Source: Lactiplantibacillus daoliensis
Lineage (GTDB): Bacteria; Bacillota; Bacilli; Lactobacillales; Lactobacillaceae
DNA: 64,000 nt
Assembly: GCF_005405005.1 (NCBI RefSeq)
Contig: NZ_BJDH01000004.1
Location: forward strand, 211,014-275,013
Reading direction: 5' to 3'
Positions 18,195-27,207 of the stretch are shown in pieces. The notes beneath the pieces are model-generated. The model did not search any database. It was not told the origin of the DNA and was given only the letters and a program-made list of their open reading frames with translations. A program made the position numbers and the translations under genes. Each line of letters begins with the position of its first letter. The first letter of the stretch is position 1.

Positions 18195-18221
18195 GCCGGA
18201 ACGATCCTGTTCCGGCTTTTT
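18195..18221 (+). terminator. Rho-independent terminator of rpoY-rnjA
   Basis: An 8-bp perfect stem GCCGGAAC/GTTCCGGC with a 6-base loop and five T, seven bases after the rnjA stop. Confidence 0.93.
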
Positions 18222-18271
18222 GTGGTGTAAGGGTCAGTTAACTGTTGGCCCGATCTTAGTGAGGTGTAAAT

Positions 18272-19234
18272 TTGACGACTGAATACGACATTATTATTAA
18301 TGAGTTGGCTGGATCTGGCCAAGGTAAGACGGTTTGGGAAATCGTCAAACCCCTGCTCGAACAACGCCAAATCGTTTTTGAGTCACGGGTGTCGGAATAT
18401 GCCGGCCATACCACTCGCTTGGCAACCCGATTCGCCGAAGCGCGGCGTCAGTCGACCAAAAACATCACCACCGTCTTATTAGTCATTGGTGGTGACGGAA
18501 CCTTGAATGAAGCGCTCAATGGTTTAATGCAAGTGCCAAGTAACGATCCAATGCCACTCGCCTATATTCCTGCTGGTTCAGGAAATGATTTTGCAAGAGG
18601 CTTAGGCATGGCAACCGATCCAGCAATCGCACTCGCACAAATTCTCAACAACATGCGAGCGCGACCACTCAGTATCGGTTACTATCATGAAACTTTAAAA
18701 AACGACCATCGCTATTTCGTCAATAATGTGGGCATTGGCTTTGATGCTCAAATCGTCGATGATACTAATCGGAGCAAGAAAAAAGGCAAACTGGGACATT
18801 GGGCATATTTAAGCAATGCACTCAAAGCCTATTCTCAACAAGAGGGTTATCCCCTCACCGTGCACGTGGGACGCGAGCGTGACCAGTATCGGCATGCTTT
18901 TCTTTGTACCGCTTCAAATCATCCTTATTTTGGTGGCGGGGTCAAAATTTTGCCACAAGCCAATATTCATGATCACCAATTAGAGCTGATTGTGATTGAA
19001 GAACCACATTGGTGGATTATTTTATGGTTGTTCCTCCTATTACTGATGGGTGGCCGGCATTTAAATTCACGGTTTGTGCATCATTATCGTAGTGACAAGC
19101 TTCATCTACTGGTCAATTCCGTCGAAGTTGGCCAAATGGATGGTCAAACGATTGGTAATCGTAATTACGATCTATACCTTTCTACCCAAACCTATCCATT
19201 TTGGATTGACACCAGTATTCATGATCATCATTAA
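18272..19234 (+). CDS. Diacylglycerol kinase-family lipid kinase (YegS/BmrU type)
   Basis: A 320-aa protein of the DAG/sphingosine-type kinase fold. The nucleotide-binding glycine loop is VIGGDGTLNEALNGL (about 72-86), followed by YIPAGSGNDFARGLG (about 105-119) and VNNVGIGFDAQIV. A hydrophobic stretch WWIILWLFLLLLMGG near residue 250 may associate with the membrane. Relatives phosphorylate diacylglycerol or related lipids, recycling DAG to phosphatidic acid; the exact substrate is not readable here. The start is TTG with GAGGTG five bases upstream. It lies between the rnjA terminator and a bidirectional terminator, so it probably has its own weak promoter. Confidence 0.88.
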   Translation: MTTEYDIIINELAGSGQGKTVWEIVKPLLEQRQIVFESRVSEYAGHTTRLATRFAEARRQSTKNITTVLLVIGGDGTLNEALNGLMQVPSNDPMPLAYIPAGSGNDFARGLGMATDPAIALAQILNNMRARPLSIGYYHETLKNDHRYFVNNVGIGFDAQIVDDTNRSKKKGKLGHWAYLSNALKAYSQQEGYPLTVHVGRERDQYRHAFLCTASNHPYFGGGVKILPQANIHDHQLELIVIEEPHWWIILWLFLLLLMGGRHLNSRFVHHYRSDKLHLLVNSVEVGQMDGQTIGNRNYDLYLSTQTYPFWIDTSIHDHH

Positions 19235-19239
19235 ACACA

Positions 19240-19287
19240 AAAAGGCGTTCCAACTCGTAACTGAAGTTACAGGTTGGAACGCCTTTT
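19240..19287. terminator. Bidirectional terminator downstream of the lipid kinase gene
   Basis: A 15-bp perfect stem (19240-19254 with 19273-19287) with a partly self-complementary loop, flanked by A and T runs. It serves the plus-strand kinase and the convergent 67-aa minus-strand gene. Confidence 0.9.
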
Positions 19288-19296
19288 AACTGACTT

Positions 19297-19500
19297 TTAG
19301 TCTTCAGAAGCATTAATTGCTTCGAGCAGCATATCAAGCTGTTCACATTTTTGGGAAAGATGACTGACCCGCTCTTGCAAGTGCGGATAGATCGTAATCA
19401 CCCGTGAGCGATCCCGTTGACGCATCGCCAACCCCTTCAAACGATCTAGTTCCGTATTCGCCTGTTGGTATTCTTCCAGGATCTCAAATCTGTTACTCAC
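19297..19500 (-). CDS. Small coiled-coil hypothetical protein
   Basis: A 67-aa highly charged protein, almost wholly helical, with heptad-like leucine spacing (EILEEYQQANTELDRLKGL, LQERVSHLSQKCEQLDMLL), predicting a two-helix coiled coil. The start is GTG with AAGGAG eight bases upstream, a strong site that supports real translation. It stands alone between a shared terminator and an AT-rich gap (19501-19597) in which I see nothing else. No family recognised and no function proposed. Confidence 0.7.
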   Translation of the reverse strand: MSNRFEILEEYQQANTELDRLKGLAMRQRDRSRVITIYPHLQERVSHLSQKCEQLDMLLEAINASED

Positions 19501-19597
19501 TTAAAACACTCCTTCAAAACAATTATCTGTGATTAATAAAAAAACAGCAGAATTAATATAACACAATTCCAAGCATTAATAAATCACAAAACACGAA

Positions 19598-19638
19598 AAC
19601 AGCCAAGCTAGCCCACTAAACGTAGGAAGCTGGCTGTT
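19598..19638 (-). terminator. Probable terminator of the LysM/NlpC-P60 gene
   Basis: A stem AACAGCC(A)AGCT/AGCTGGCTGTT with one bulge and an 18-base loop, followed on the minus strand by GTTTTCGTGTTTT. It is weaker than most terminators in this window. Confidence 0.6.
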
Positions 19639-19658
19639 AACGTGAACAAAAAACTTAA

Positions 19659-20960
19659 TTATTTAACGGTACCGGCGAAACTTGGCATAAAGTCAGAAGT
19701 AATGGATTGAACTTTAACGTTCTGACCTTCAGTTGGAGCAGCGACGAACTGATTGTTACCTAGATAAATCGCATCATGATAGGTTGCACCAGCTGCACCC
19801 CAGAATAAAATATCCCCTGGTTGGGCATCTGCTACTGAATGCTTTGAAACAAAGTTTTCTTGCGCAACCGTATTGTGTGGCAAAGTAATGCCAGCTGCAT
19901 GCTGATAAACGTAAGCAACTAACCCAGAACAATCCATCCCAGATAATGTCCCGCCAGCCCAAACATATGGAATGTTAGCCTGTGCCAATTGCAGTGCCAA
20001 ACCTGTGACTGAGCCGGAACTCAAATTGGCATTATTATTGGTTGATGTACTGCTACTATTGTTATTAGTGGCAGTTGAATTGGCCTGTGATGCTGACGAC
20101 GTTGCTGCAGAAGTTGTACTGCTCGTTGCAGCTGATGAGTTGCTTTGAGAAGCCGTACTTGTGCTACTTTGGCTAACAGCATTGCTTGTGTTACTTTGTG
20201 ACGCAGTCGAATTACTTTCACTGGCAGCCGTACTACCTTGACTCGCAGCAGACGAAACTTGGGTGCTTGAGTCACTGGTTGCTTGTGATGAAACCGTACT
20301 GCTACTTTCGCTAGTGCTTGATGCAGCAGGTGCATAGGCAACTTCATGCAGAACTGTTGAGCTCTCTTCGGTTGAAACGGCGCTCGCACTCGTTGTTGTG
20401 CTTGAAGAAGCTGAAGCAGTGCTGACGGAATCCTGAACTTCCGTACTTTCGCTAGCGGTTGAACTTGACGCGCTGGATGCACTAGCTGCCTCATCAGTAG
20501 TTGCAGCAGCACTCGTTGCTGGCTTGGATGTTTCAGTCGTTTGAGTTGCTTTGGCAGTACCAGAAACTTGAAGATTTTGACCAACAACGATCAAATCACT
20601 CGACAACCCGTTGAGCTTTTGTAAGTTCTGAACTGACATTTGATACTTAGCTGCTAAATCCCATAAAGTATCGCCAGCTTTTACGGTATATGTACCTTTT
20701 GCTGCTGATGATGAGGATTCACCACTAATTTGTAACTTTTGACCCACGAAAATTAAATTGGAATTACCATTAAGAGCCTTTGCATTTAACTTTTCAACAC
20801 TCTTAATCGAGACACCATGTTGCTGTGCGAGGCTCCAAACCGTATCGTTTTGTTTAACGGTAACTGAAGCAGCATTGGCAGCTTGTCCTGTGGCAAGCAA
20901 TAAACCAACGGCACCAACCGTACCGGCTAGAACCTTGCCCGTTGTATGTGCTTGTGACAT
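19659..20960 (-). CDS. Secreted LysM / NlpC-P60 peptidoglycan hydrolase
   Basis: A 433-aa exported p60-like protein. The signal peptide spans residues 1 to about 30 (LAGTVGAVGLLLATGQAANA, cleavage before ASVTV). Two LysM domains follow (VTVKQNDTVWSLAQQHG and YTVKAGDTLWDLAAKYQ), then a Ser/Thr/Ala/Gln low-complexity linker of roughly 180 residues, probably glycosylated or wall-spanning. The C-terminal NlpC/P60 domain has catalytic Cys344 (GMDCSGLVAYVYQH) and His395 (YHDAIYLGNN). Such enzymes cut D-Glu-meso-DAP bonds in stem peptides, important for daughter-cell separation. ATG at 20960 was chosen (AAGGAG eight bases upstream) over a GTG three codons earlier. Confidence 0.93.
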   Translation of the reverse strand: MSQAHTTGKVLAGTVGAVGLLLATGQAANAASVTVKQNDTVWSLAQQHGVSIKSVEKLNAKALNGNSNLIFVGQKLQISGESSSSAAKGTYTVKAGDTLWDLAAKYQMSVQNLQKLNGLSSDLIVVGQNLQVSGTAKATQTTETSKPATSAAATTDEAASASSASSSTASESTEVQDSVSTASASSSTTTSASAVSTEESSTVLHEVAYAPAASSTSESSSTVSSQATSDSSTQVSSAASQGSTAASESNSTASQSNTSNAVSQSSTSTASQSNSSAATSSTTSAATSSASQANSTATNNNSSSTSTNNNANLSSGSVTGLALQLAQANIPYVWAGGTLSGMDCSGLVAYVYQHAAGITLPHNTVAQENFVSKHSVADAQPGDILFWGAAGATYHDAIYLGNNQFVAAPTEGQNVKVQSITSDFMPSFAGTVK

Positions 20961-21074
20961 TAAGTTCACTCCTTTAGTGAAATTGAAACTCTCTTACCTG
21001 TAATATGATAATAACTAGCTGTGGCATACAGACTTCTTAAGAAAATCTTAATAGCTTAGATAAATCATAACTTC

Positions 21075-21102
21075 ATTGTAGCACATCTTACGAAAATGCA
21101 AA
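21075..21102 (-). promoter_or_regulatory. Predicted promoter for the LysM/NlpC-P60 gene
   Basis: TTTGCA (21097-21102), a 16-base spacer and TGC-TACAAT (-10 at 21075-21080), giving a leader of about 108 bases with a small hairpin TTAAGA-TTT-TCTTAA (21037-21051). The rest of the gap, 21103-21308, is AT-rich with short dyads and no ORF. Confidence 0.6.
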
Positions 21103-21308
21103 CCAGAATCACTTATTTTTTTATGAAACTGTGTGTTTACTTTGAAAACTAGTTGTTAACACCAAGCTTGGCTGTATTCCCGTCAAATCAATGTTTACCT
21201 GGATTGTCTTTTGACAACAATTTGGTAGGCCAACTTTTAACAAGATCAACGAAAACGGTACCAGCATTCAATTAATTAAGCCTTACCAATTTTATTAAAA
21301 ATTAATAT

Positions 21309-21338
21309 AAAAAAAACAAGCTCCAATTAAGGAACTTG
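21309..21338 (-). terminator. Rho-independent terminator of prs
   Basis: A stem CAAGTTCC/GGAGCTTG with one mismatch and an AATTAA-type loop, followed by eight T on the minus strand, 14 bases past the prs stop. Confidence 0.88.
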
Positions 21339-21351
21339 CTTGTCAAAATAC

Positions 21352-22317
21352 TTAAATTTTTGGATCAAATAAACTATCGACTGGTTGTTGCTCATGAACT
21401 AATTTAATTGCATCACCCAACAACGGTCCCACTGAAAGCTGAACTAACTTTCCAAACTGCTTGGCCGCCGGAATCTGAATGGTATCCGTCACGATGACTT
21501 TTTCTAAATCAGAGGCTTGTAATTTTTCTGGCGCATCTTGTGAGAAGATCGCATGGGTGGCACAACCATAAACTTTGGCAGCACCCGCCTGTTTCAGGGC
21601 AGTGGCCGAAACGTCAAAACGCGTCCCCGTATCAATCATGTCATCAATCACAATGGCAATCCGTCCTTGAACATCCCCAATAATACTATTTGGAACCATA
21701 TTATCATTGTCCGGGTGGCGATTATCAATGATTGCAATTGGTGCCCCTAATAATTCTGCCATTTTTCGTGCCCGTGAAACACCCGCATGATCCGGCGAAA
21801 CAACCACTAGATTATCCGTAATACCACGGTCTTTGAAGTAACCCGCTAGAATCGGTGCGGCTAACAAATGATCAACTGGAATATCAAAGAATCCTTGAAT
21901 TTGAGCTGCGTGCAAATCAATCGTTAAAATTCTGGTAGCACGATCTTTTTCCAACAACGTCGCAATTAGCTTAGCCGTGATTGGTTCACGTGACCGAGCC
22001 TTACGATCTTGACGTGAGTAGCCATAATAAGGAATAACCACGTTAATCTCACTGGCACTGGCACGGCGTAACGCATCAATCATAATCAACAATTCAAGAA
22101 TAGTATCATTGACGGGTTCCGAGATCGATTGAACAACAAAGACTTCCGCACCACGAATGCTTTCTTCAATATTAATTTGAATTTCACCGTCGCTAAACCG
22201 TTTCACAGAACTCTTACCCAAAGGAATTCCAACCCGTTCCGAAATCTTCTTCGCTAACGGTAAGTTAGAATTTAAGGCAAACAATTTTAGTTTGGCACTT
22301 GATTCATCTACTGACAT
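21352..22317 (-). CDS. prs: Ribose-phosphate pyrophosphokinase (PRPP synthase)
   Basis: A 321-aa class I PRPP synthase that transfers pyrophosphate from ATP to ribose 5-phosphate, supplying purine, pyrimidine, NAD, histidine and tryptophan synthesis. Features are [16 protein letters not shown] at the N-terminus, [18 protein letters not shown] (ATP-binding flexible region), [17 protein letters not shown] (metal and ribose-phosphate region) and the PRPP loop [17 protein letters not shown] has GGAGG five bases upstream. It is monocistronic with a strong extended -10 promoter and a terminator. The genome may carry a second prs; this window shows one. Confidence 0.97.
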   Translation of the reverse strand: MSVDESSAKLKLFALNSNLPLAKKISERVGIPLGKSSVKRFSDGEIQINIEESIRGAEVFVVQSISEPVNDTILELLIMIDALRRASASEINVVIPYYGYSRQDRKARSREPITAKLIATLLEKDRATRILTIDLHAAQIQGFFDIPVDHLLAAPILAGYFKDRGITDNLVVVSPDHAGVSRARKMAELLGAPIAIIDNRHPDNDNMVPNSIIGDVQGRIAIVIDDMIDTGTRFDVSATALKQAGAAKVYGCATHAIFSQDAPEKLQASDLEKVIVTDTIQIPAAKQFGKLVQLSVGPLLGDAIKLVHEQQPVDSLFDPKI

Positions 22318-22357
22318 AACAACCTCCAGAAAATAGTTTCATGACATATATATTTTA

Positions 22358-22386
22358 ATTATAGCAGTATCCCACATGATTGACAG
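22358..22386 (-). promoter_or_regulatory. Predicted promoter for prs
   Basis: CTGTCA (22381-22386), a 17-base spacer and TGC-TATAAT (perfect -10 at 22358-22363). The -35 starts three bases after the recD2 terminator T run. Confidence 0.75.
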
Positions 22387-22388
22387 AT

Positions 22389-22424
22389 AAAAAAGACCAG
22401 CCTTAAGCATCAACTTAAGGTTGG
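22389..22424 (-). terminator. Rho-independent terminator of the recD2 operon
   Basis: A stem CCAACCTTAAG/CTTAAGGCTGG with one mismatch and a 6-base loop, then six T on the minus strand. Confidence 0.88.
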
Positions 22425-22448
22425 CACTCATTTGGTGTTAGCAAGCAA

Positions 22449-24971
22449 CTACGAAGCAGACGATTGGGTCATGAAATCAGTTGGCTTAATCCCCGCCATC
22501 CCAATCATCGGATCAACTTGCCCACTCCGGACTAATGCTGGTGTCAGCTGTTGTGGTCCCGCCGATACCGTTGTTGGCGCTTCTTCGTCAGCTGTAACAT
22601 TAGCTAGCTGTGAGCGCTCACTCGAGTCAGCACTCGCTGACATTGCGGTTTCAGGCGCCGGGGCAGTCGTCTCAGTTTCACCAGTGAAGACCTGTTGCAA
22701 TCGTTTCGTTAATGTCGTCAGTCGATTGACAGATTCATTGGTTACGCTACGTTCAAACGACTGCTCATCACCTAATAAGATCAACATTTGCTCAGCACGC
22801 GTCACTGCTGTGTAAAGTAGATTCCGTTGCAGCATTCGTGAAAATTGAGGCACTAATGGTAAGACAACCATTTTGAACTGGCTCCCTTGCGATTTGTGGA
22901 TCGACATGCTGTATGCGAGTGTCAAACGGTTCCAATCGGACTTCTGATAAGTAACTTCGTTTTGTTCAAAGGCAATCGTGATTTGGTCTTTCTTAGATTT
23001 GTTGTGCGGATCAGCCGCCAAATCAATCCCAACAATTTTACCAATGTCACCATTGAAGACATTATCTTCTGGGGCATTCACTAATTGAAGAACTTTGTCA
23101 CCCACCCGAAACTGTTGATTATTATAGGTTAACTGTTTTTGGCGTTTTGACTTCAGTGGATTAAAAATACCTTGGACCGTCTTATTTAGCTGGTCAATTC
23201 CCGCCGCCCCACGATACATGGGAGCTAGAATCTGTACATCGTCCGCTGAGAATCCTTTGGCCTTGGCTTTTGAAACCACCTGTTCAATGATGTGATTCAC
23301 TTGAAACGCATTGCAAGCGATGAACGATCGGTCAGGCTGATTCTTGCGAAAGTCTGCTGGTAAATGACCATTTTTGATGGCATGCGCTAACGGGATAATA
23401 CTCGAATCATCATCTTGACGATAAATCGTGTTTAACTCAATTTGCGGAATTTCTGGACTTTGTAATAAATCATGAAAGACTTGCCCCGCGCCAACCGATG
23501 GCAGTTGATCCTTATCACCCACCAAAATAACTTGCATGTGGCTCGGCACAGCTTTGAGTAACAGTCGGAACAATGAGGTATCGACCATCGACATTTCATC
23601 AATGATCAAAATACCACCTTCCAAATCTTTCGTCGGCATCTCGGGATCATCATCACGACCAGTTAAGCCCAACAAACGATGAATTGTTCCGGCGGGTAAA
23701 CCAGTCGTTTCTGCCATCCGTTTCGCGGCCCGACCAGTCGGTGCCGCCAGCAAGATTGGAAATGTCTTATCTTTATACTCATTCAAATCGAGTGAAACAT
23801 CATGCAGTTCGGCGAACAGTGCCACCAAGCCACGAATAATAGTCGTTTTACCGGTCCCAGGACCACCGGTTAAGAGAAATAGATGTGACGTGATTGCCGA
23901 CTTTAAGGCCTGAGTTTGTGACTCATCATAAGTTAAATTGCTTGCCTTAGCGACATGGGCAATGGCCCGATCGACACTTTTCGCGGTTAAATTGCCATCA
24001 TTATCTGCATCGTGCAGTCGCTTCAAGTGTTCGGCAATCCCCCATTCTGCTTCATAGAGATTGCGTAAATAAATTCGATTTTCTTCGCCGACAACCTTGT
24101 TTTCCTTGGCTAATGTGACTAATTGATCAGCCAACTTTTGTGGGTCAATCGCCGTATGACGTGAACTTTCCAGTAATTGTAACGTTGACGTGATCAGTGG
24201 CTTGGCGGTCGTATAAGTATCCCCATTCTGAGCACAACTTTCGGTAATTTGGGTCAGCAATGCCGCCCGCAACCGACTATCGGCCTGCGGGTCAATTTTC
24301 AATTGGGCTGCAATTTGGTCAGCCTTCTTGAAACCAACTCCCTTGATGTCTGCGACTAACCGATAGGGATCCCCTTGAATGACCTGTAGCGTGTCACCTT
24401 GATATTTGGCGTAAATTGCTGCGGCCAAGCGACTCCCAAACCCATAGGCATTCAAACCAATAATCGTTTGTTCCAACCCATTGTTTACTCTTAAAGTATC
24501 CAGCAAAGTTTGTCGGACTGAAGCCCGCAAACCAATCGGCGTTAGCACCTTCGGATCTTCCAGGATTTTATCGATAGCGTTTTCACCGAGGGTATCGACA
24601 ATCCGTTCAGCGGTTCTCCGGCCCAGTCCAGGAAAATCATTGCCTGCTAGATAGGCAATCAAGCCGCTACGTGAAGTGGGTGTTTCATTTTGATAATTGT
24701 CAGCTTGAAATTGCGTCCCATATTTAGGATGACGCACAGTTTTACCCGTAAACTTGTAAGTGGCTTCTTCTTGAATGTCGGCAAAGCTGCCGGTCACGAC
24801 CATTTCATCCTCGGTCCAATCAATATTTTGCTCACTGACTTTGACCAATAACACTTTATAAAAACTATCCGAACTACTAAAAAAAACGGCCGCGACTTTA
24901 CCCACAATAAAGTGAGTAACCGTTTGACCATTAAAATCATCCGGAAATAAATTAGGTTCTGTTGCCGGCAC
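22449..24971 (-). CDS. recD2: ATP-dependent DNA helicase RecD2 (YrrC)
   Basis: An 840-aa SF1B 5'-3' helicase of the RecD2 type, which acts without RecBC. The N-terminal OB-like and helix-hairpin-helix region includes DFPGLGRRTAERIVD and VKGVGFKKADQIA. The helicase core has Walker A LLTGGPGTGKTTIIRG, Walker B GILIIDEMSMVD, VGDKDQLPSVGAG (motif III), NTIYRQDDDS and the C-terminal motif LAYSMSIHKSQGSQF with LLYTAVTRAEQ. The last 80 residues are Ser/Thr/Ala-rich and poorly conserved. The start is GTG with GAGGAGG seven bases upstream. It is the third gene of an operon after a phosphatase and a TPR gene; the recD2-TPR pairing also occurs in Bacillus (yrrC-yrrB). Confidence 0.96.
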   Translation of the reverse strand: MPATEPNLFPDDFNGQTVTHFIVGKVAAVFFSSSDSFYKVLLVKVSEQNIDWTEDEMVVTGSFADIQEEATYKFTGKTVRHPKYGTQFQADNYQNETPTSRSGLIAYLAGNDFPGLGRRTAERIVDTLGENAIDKILEDPKVLTPIGLRASVRQTLLDTLRVNNGLEQTIIGLNAYGFGSRLAAAIYAKYQGDTLQVIQGDPYRLVADIKGVGFKKADQIAAQLKIDPQADSRLRAALLTQITESCAQNGDTYTTAKPLITSTLQLLESSRHTAIDPQKLADQLVTLAKENKVVGEENRIYLRNLYEAEWGIAEHLKRLHDADNDGNLTAKSVDRAIAHVAKASNLTYDESQTQALKSAITSHLFLLTGGPGTGKTTIIRGLVALFAELHDVSLDLNEYKDKTFPILLAAPTGRAAKRMAETTGLPAGTIHRLLGLTGRDDDPEMPTKDLEGGILIIDEMSMVDTSLFRLLLKAVPSHMQVILVGDKDQLPSVGAGQVFHDLLQSPEIPQIELNTIYRQDDDSSIIPLAHAIKNGHLPADFRKNQPDRSFIACNAFQVNHIIEQVVSKAKAKGFSADDVQILAPMYRGAAGIDQLNKTVQGIFNPLKSKRQKQLTYNNQQFRVGDKVLQLVNAPEDNVFNGDIGKIVGIDLAADPHNKSKKDQITIAFEQNEVTYQKSDWNRLTLAYSMSIHKSQGSQFKMVVLPLVPQFSRMLQRNLLYTAVTRAEQMLILLGDEQSFERSVTNESVNRLTTLTKRLQQVFTGETETTAPAPETAMSASADSSERSQLANVTADEEAPTTVSAGPQQLTPALVRSGQVDPMIGMAGIKPTDFMTQSSAS

Positions 24972-24986
24972 CGAAGTCCCTCCTCA

Positions 24987-25685
24987 CTATGATTTAGCTG
25001 ACTCATCTGCCGACCCACTTTGGGCCGCCAGCATTTTTTCAATGTCACTTAATTGTTGTTGATGTTGTTTAAAATAGGTTGCATCCACCTTTTTGGCAGT
25101 CACAAACAAATTAGCATACGGTTTTCCCAAGACCATCGCGGTCAACCCAGCATTAAAATAGGCGGCGCCTTGAGCAGGGTCGAGTTTGATGACCTTTTGA
25201 TAATAGTCATATGCCTGTTGATTATTGCCTAACGCAAGTAATATATTTGCAACTAACAAGTTAGCGGCTGGCAACTCTGGTTGAGCTTCTTGAGCTGTCA
25301 GTGCCCACACGAGTGCATGCTGGTAATCTTTTTTCGCCATCAAAGTCTGGCCCATCATTAAATACGCATCTGCTTGTAACTTTGGATCCGTTATTTTTTG
25401 ATAAGTGGTCAACGCACGATCATAATCTTCTGCCTGATAATAGACATTTCCTAAAGCATAGCTCAATAAATTGTTGGCCTTGGGTTGGTGGTTAAAAAGT
25501 CCCAGGGCTTTCATGGCTAGTGCTTCTGCTTGTTCTTAATCTTGCCCCGCGGTCAATAACACCGTCAGCTCGTAATAAGCCTGATAATCGTCTGGCTGCG
25601 TGGTAATCTTTTGCACGAGCTCATGAACTAAGGCTTGCTGTTCAGCCTTGCTGGGACGTTTGTTTGATTCAGTTGTCACCATCAT
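24987..25685 (-). pseudogene. TPR-repeat protein gene interrupted by an in-frame TAA (YrrB-like)
   Basis: The frame from ATG 25685 to the stop at 24987 would encode 232 residues of tetratricopeptide repeats, but codon 50 (25536-25538) is TAA. Reading through gives ...LTAGQD-stop-EQAEALAMKALGLF, exactly where a TPR repeat normally has DYEQA. Later repeats here read EDYDRALTTY and KDYQHALVW, so a TAT-to-TAA change is the simplest explanation. The downstream part (ATG 25514) is an intact 175-aa frame with about four repeats but lacks a good ribosome binding site. The gene lies nine bases after the phosphatase gene and 15 before recD2. A sequencing error is possible. Confidence 0.75.
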
Positions 25686-25694
25686 CCCCCATTT

Positions 25695-26360
25695 CTAAAT
25701 TGTATCACTAGGATCTGGCCGTCGGGATAAGTACGACGTATCGTTCCAAAGCAATAGCTTATAACTCTTACCGCGATCTCGGGTCTCTAACATTGTCGTA
25801 CTCGTATTGGACAAACCGCCACGCGCCCGCAAAGTCGCTAGGGTTGCCCCCAACATCGTATTAACTAACGCATTCAATGCTGCGCCATGGCTGACAATTA
25901 ACACGTTATCTTCACGCCGGGGGTTGGCCGCAACAATCTCTTGAATCGCGGGTAACATCCGTTTGACTAATTGTTGAAAGCTCTCCCCTTGAATCGCAGT
26001 GGGATCATATTGGTCTGGGTGGTTACGAAAGGCGTCAAATTCAACCGGATATTTTGCTTGCACATCCGTAAACGCCATCCCTTCCATTTTTCCAAGATTA
26101 AATTCACGCAGCCGGCTCAAAATCGAGACATTCAAATCAGGCTGGTCCAGATCTTGCTTCAAGGTCATTGCCGTGTCACGCGCACGTTTCAACGGACTAG
26201 CATAAATATGACTGAAATGGATTGGTTGCAGCGCTGCCGCCAATTGATGAATTTCCTCATAACTCGCTGGTAATAATGGTGAATCACCTTGTGAGCCTTG
26301 ATAACGTCCTTCCAGATTCCATTCGGTTTTACCATGCCGTATAAATAGCAATTTTGTCAA
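25695..26360 (-). CDS. Histidine phosphatase family protein (phosphoglycerate mutase-like)
   Basis: A 221-aa member of the histidine phosphatase superfamily. The phosphohistidine motif LLFIRHGKTEWNLEGR is at the N-terminus (His9). IYASPLKRARDTA holds the conserved substrate-binding Arg, LREFNLGKMEG the catalytic Glu, and IVSHGAALNALV the second catalytic His. The small size without the PGAM insert suggests a GpmB/PhoE-like phosphatase rather than the glycolytic mutase; the substrate is unknown. The start is TTG with GAGGAAG seven bases upstream. It is the first gene of the operon with the TPR gene and recD2, under its own good promoter. Confidence 0.9.
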   Translation of the reverse strand: MTKLLFIRHGKTEWNLEGRYQGSQGDSPLLPASYEEIHQLAAALQPIHFSHIYASPLKRARDTAMTLKQDLDQPDLNVSILSRLREFNLGKMEGMAFTDVQAKYPVEFDAFRNHPDQYDPTAIQGESFQQLVKRMLPAIQEIVAANPRREDNVLIVSHGAALNALVNTMLGATLATLRARGGLSNTSTTMLETRDRGKSYKLLLWNDTSYLSRRPDPSDTI

Positions 26361-26410
26361 AAGATTACTTCCTCGTCTTGGCCGCCAATCGACCGTACAG
26401 TTTACTTTCT

Positions 26411-26439
26411 ATTATGCCAGTTATTACCTTTTTTTTCAA
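26411..26439 (-). promoter_or_regulatory. Predicted promoter for the phosphatase-TPR-recD2 operon
   Basis: TTGAAA (26434-26439), a 17-base spacer and TGG-CATAAT (-10 at 26411-26416) on the minus strand; both hexamers match at 5 of 6. Confidence 0.72.
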
Positions 26440-26495
26440 AAGGACCATTTCTACTCGGCTAAATTTAAATTATGTAAACTAGACTCGTTCTCAGC

Positions 26496-26522
26496 AAAAA
26501 AAGTCTAGGTCACCCCAGACTT
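26496..26522 (-). terminator. Rho-independent terminator of ktrBA
   Basis: A 9-bp stem AAGTCTGGG/CCTAGACTT with one G-T pair and a 4-base loop, then seven T on the minus strand, 10 bases past the ktrA stop. Confidence 0.9.
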
Positions 26523-26532
26523 CCAAACTGTC

Positions 26533-27195
26533 TCATTTTTTCAATGCTTCGTCCAACCCTTCGACCCCTTTAATGGGACCAACGACGGTCAAAACATCGT
26601 GTAAGGCCATCATATCCGTTGGTTGTGGTGAGACGTTGATCTTACCCTGATGCTTAATGGCAATCACCGTCAACCCAAACCGTTCCCGTAAATTCAGTGC
26701 AATCAAATTTTGATCTACAAAATTTGGATCCGTAATTTCAATGGCTGCTAGCGTGTATTCATCACTCAGATCGATAAAGCTGAGAATATGATTCGACAAC
26801 AGCTTGCGTACAATGCTGTGCCCCATATCACGCTCCGGGAAGACCACTTGATCGGCGCCGACACGTTCCAGCACGCGACCTTGGTCACTCGTTTCCGCCT
26901 TCGCAATCACTTTTTTGGCGCCTTGTTCCTTACTTAGCATGGTCGTCAAAATACTGGCTTCCATATTATTACCGATCCCGATAATGACATAGTCAAAGGT
27001 ATCGATATTTAATTCACGTAATACCGCTTCATCACGCGTATCCGCAATCAGTGTCTGGGTGGCAACTTCCATCAGCTCATTGACTGGTTCCTCATTGATA
27101 TCAACGGCCAAGACATCCTGATGGGCATCGACCAATGTCCGCACAACGCTTTGACCAAACCGACCCAAGCCAAATACTGCAAAACTTTTCTTCAT
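26533..27195 (-). CDS. ktrA: KtrA/TrkA-type potassium channel regulatory (RCK) subunit
   Basis: A 220-aa cytoplasmic gating ring subunit. The RCK_N Rossmann domain starts FAVFGLGRFGQSVVRTL (GxGxxG near 8-13), with VLAVDINEEPVNEL giving the acidic residue that binds the nucleotide ribose. The RCK_C domain follows (about 135-220: SDEYTLAAIEITDPNFV, FGLTVIAIKHQGKI). It binds ATP/ADP or c-di-AMP and opens the KtrB channel. AAGGAG lies eight bases before the ATG. It is encoded 12 bases after ktrB, the partner membrane subunit. No second RCK repeat, so KtrA/KtrC rather than full TrkA. Confidence 0.93.
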   Translation of the reverse strand: MKKSFAVFGLGRFGQSVVRTLVDAHQDVLAVDINEEPVNELMEVATQTLIADTRDEAVLRELNIDTFDYVIIGIGNNMEASILTTMLSKEQGAKKVIAKAETSDQGRVLERVGADQVVFPERDMGHSIVRKLLSNHILSFIDLSDEYTLAAIEITDPNFVDQNLIALNLRERFGLTVIAIKHQGKINVSPQPTDMMALHDVLTVVGPIKGVEGLDEALKK

Positions 27196-27207
27196 CTTAG
27201 TGACTCC

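Noticed and set aside
20037..20540. Repetitive stretch that could suggest a CRISPR or satellite array
   Set aside because: The repetition comes from Ser/Thr/Ala codons in the linker of the LysM protein, with irregular unit lengths and no spacer pattern.
20021..20587. A 188-codon minus-strand frame inside the LysM/NlpC-P60 gene
   Set aside because: It is an out-of-frame reading of the Ser/Thr/Ala-rich linker (repetitive codons keep the frame open). Its Gln/Leu/Arg-rich product resembles no protein, and it has no ribosome binding site.
21103..21308. A WalR (YycF) box or an antisense RNA upstream of the LysM hydrolase gene
   Set aside because: Several TGTTTAC/GTTAAC words occur, but no pair with the 5-base spacing expected for a WalR site, and no paired promoter and terminator.
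22432..22815. A 127-codon plus-strand frame opposite the recD2 3' end
   Set aside because: It is antisense to the low-complexity RecD2 tail and includes the terminator region; no support as a gene.
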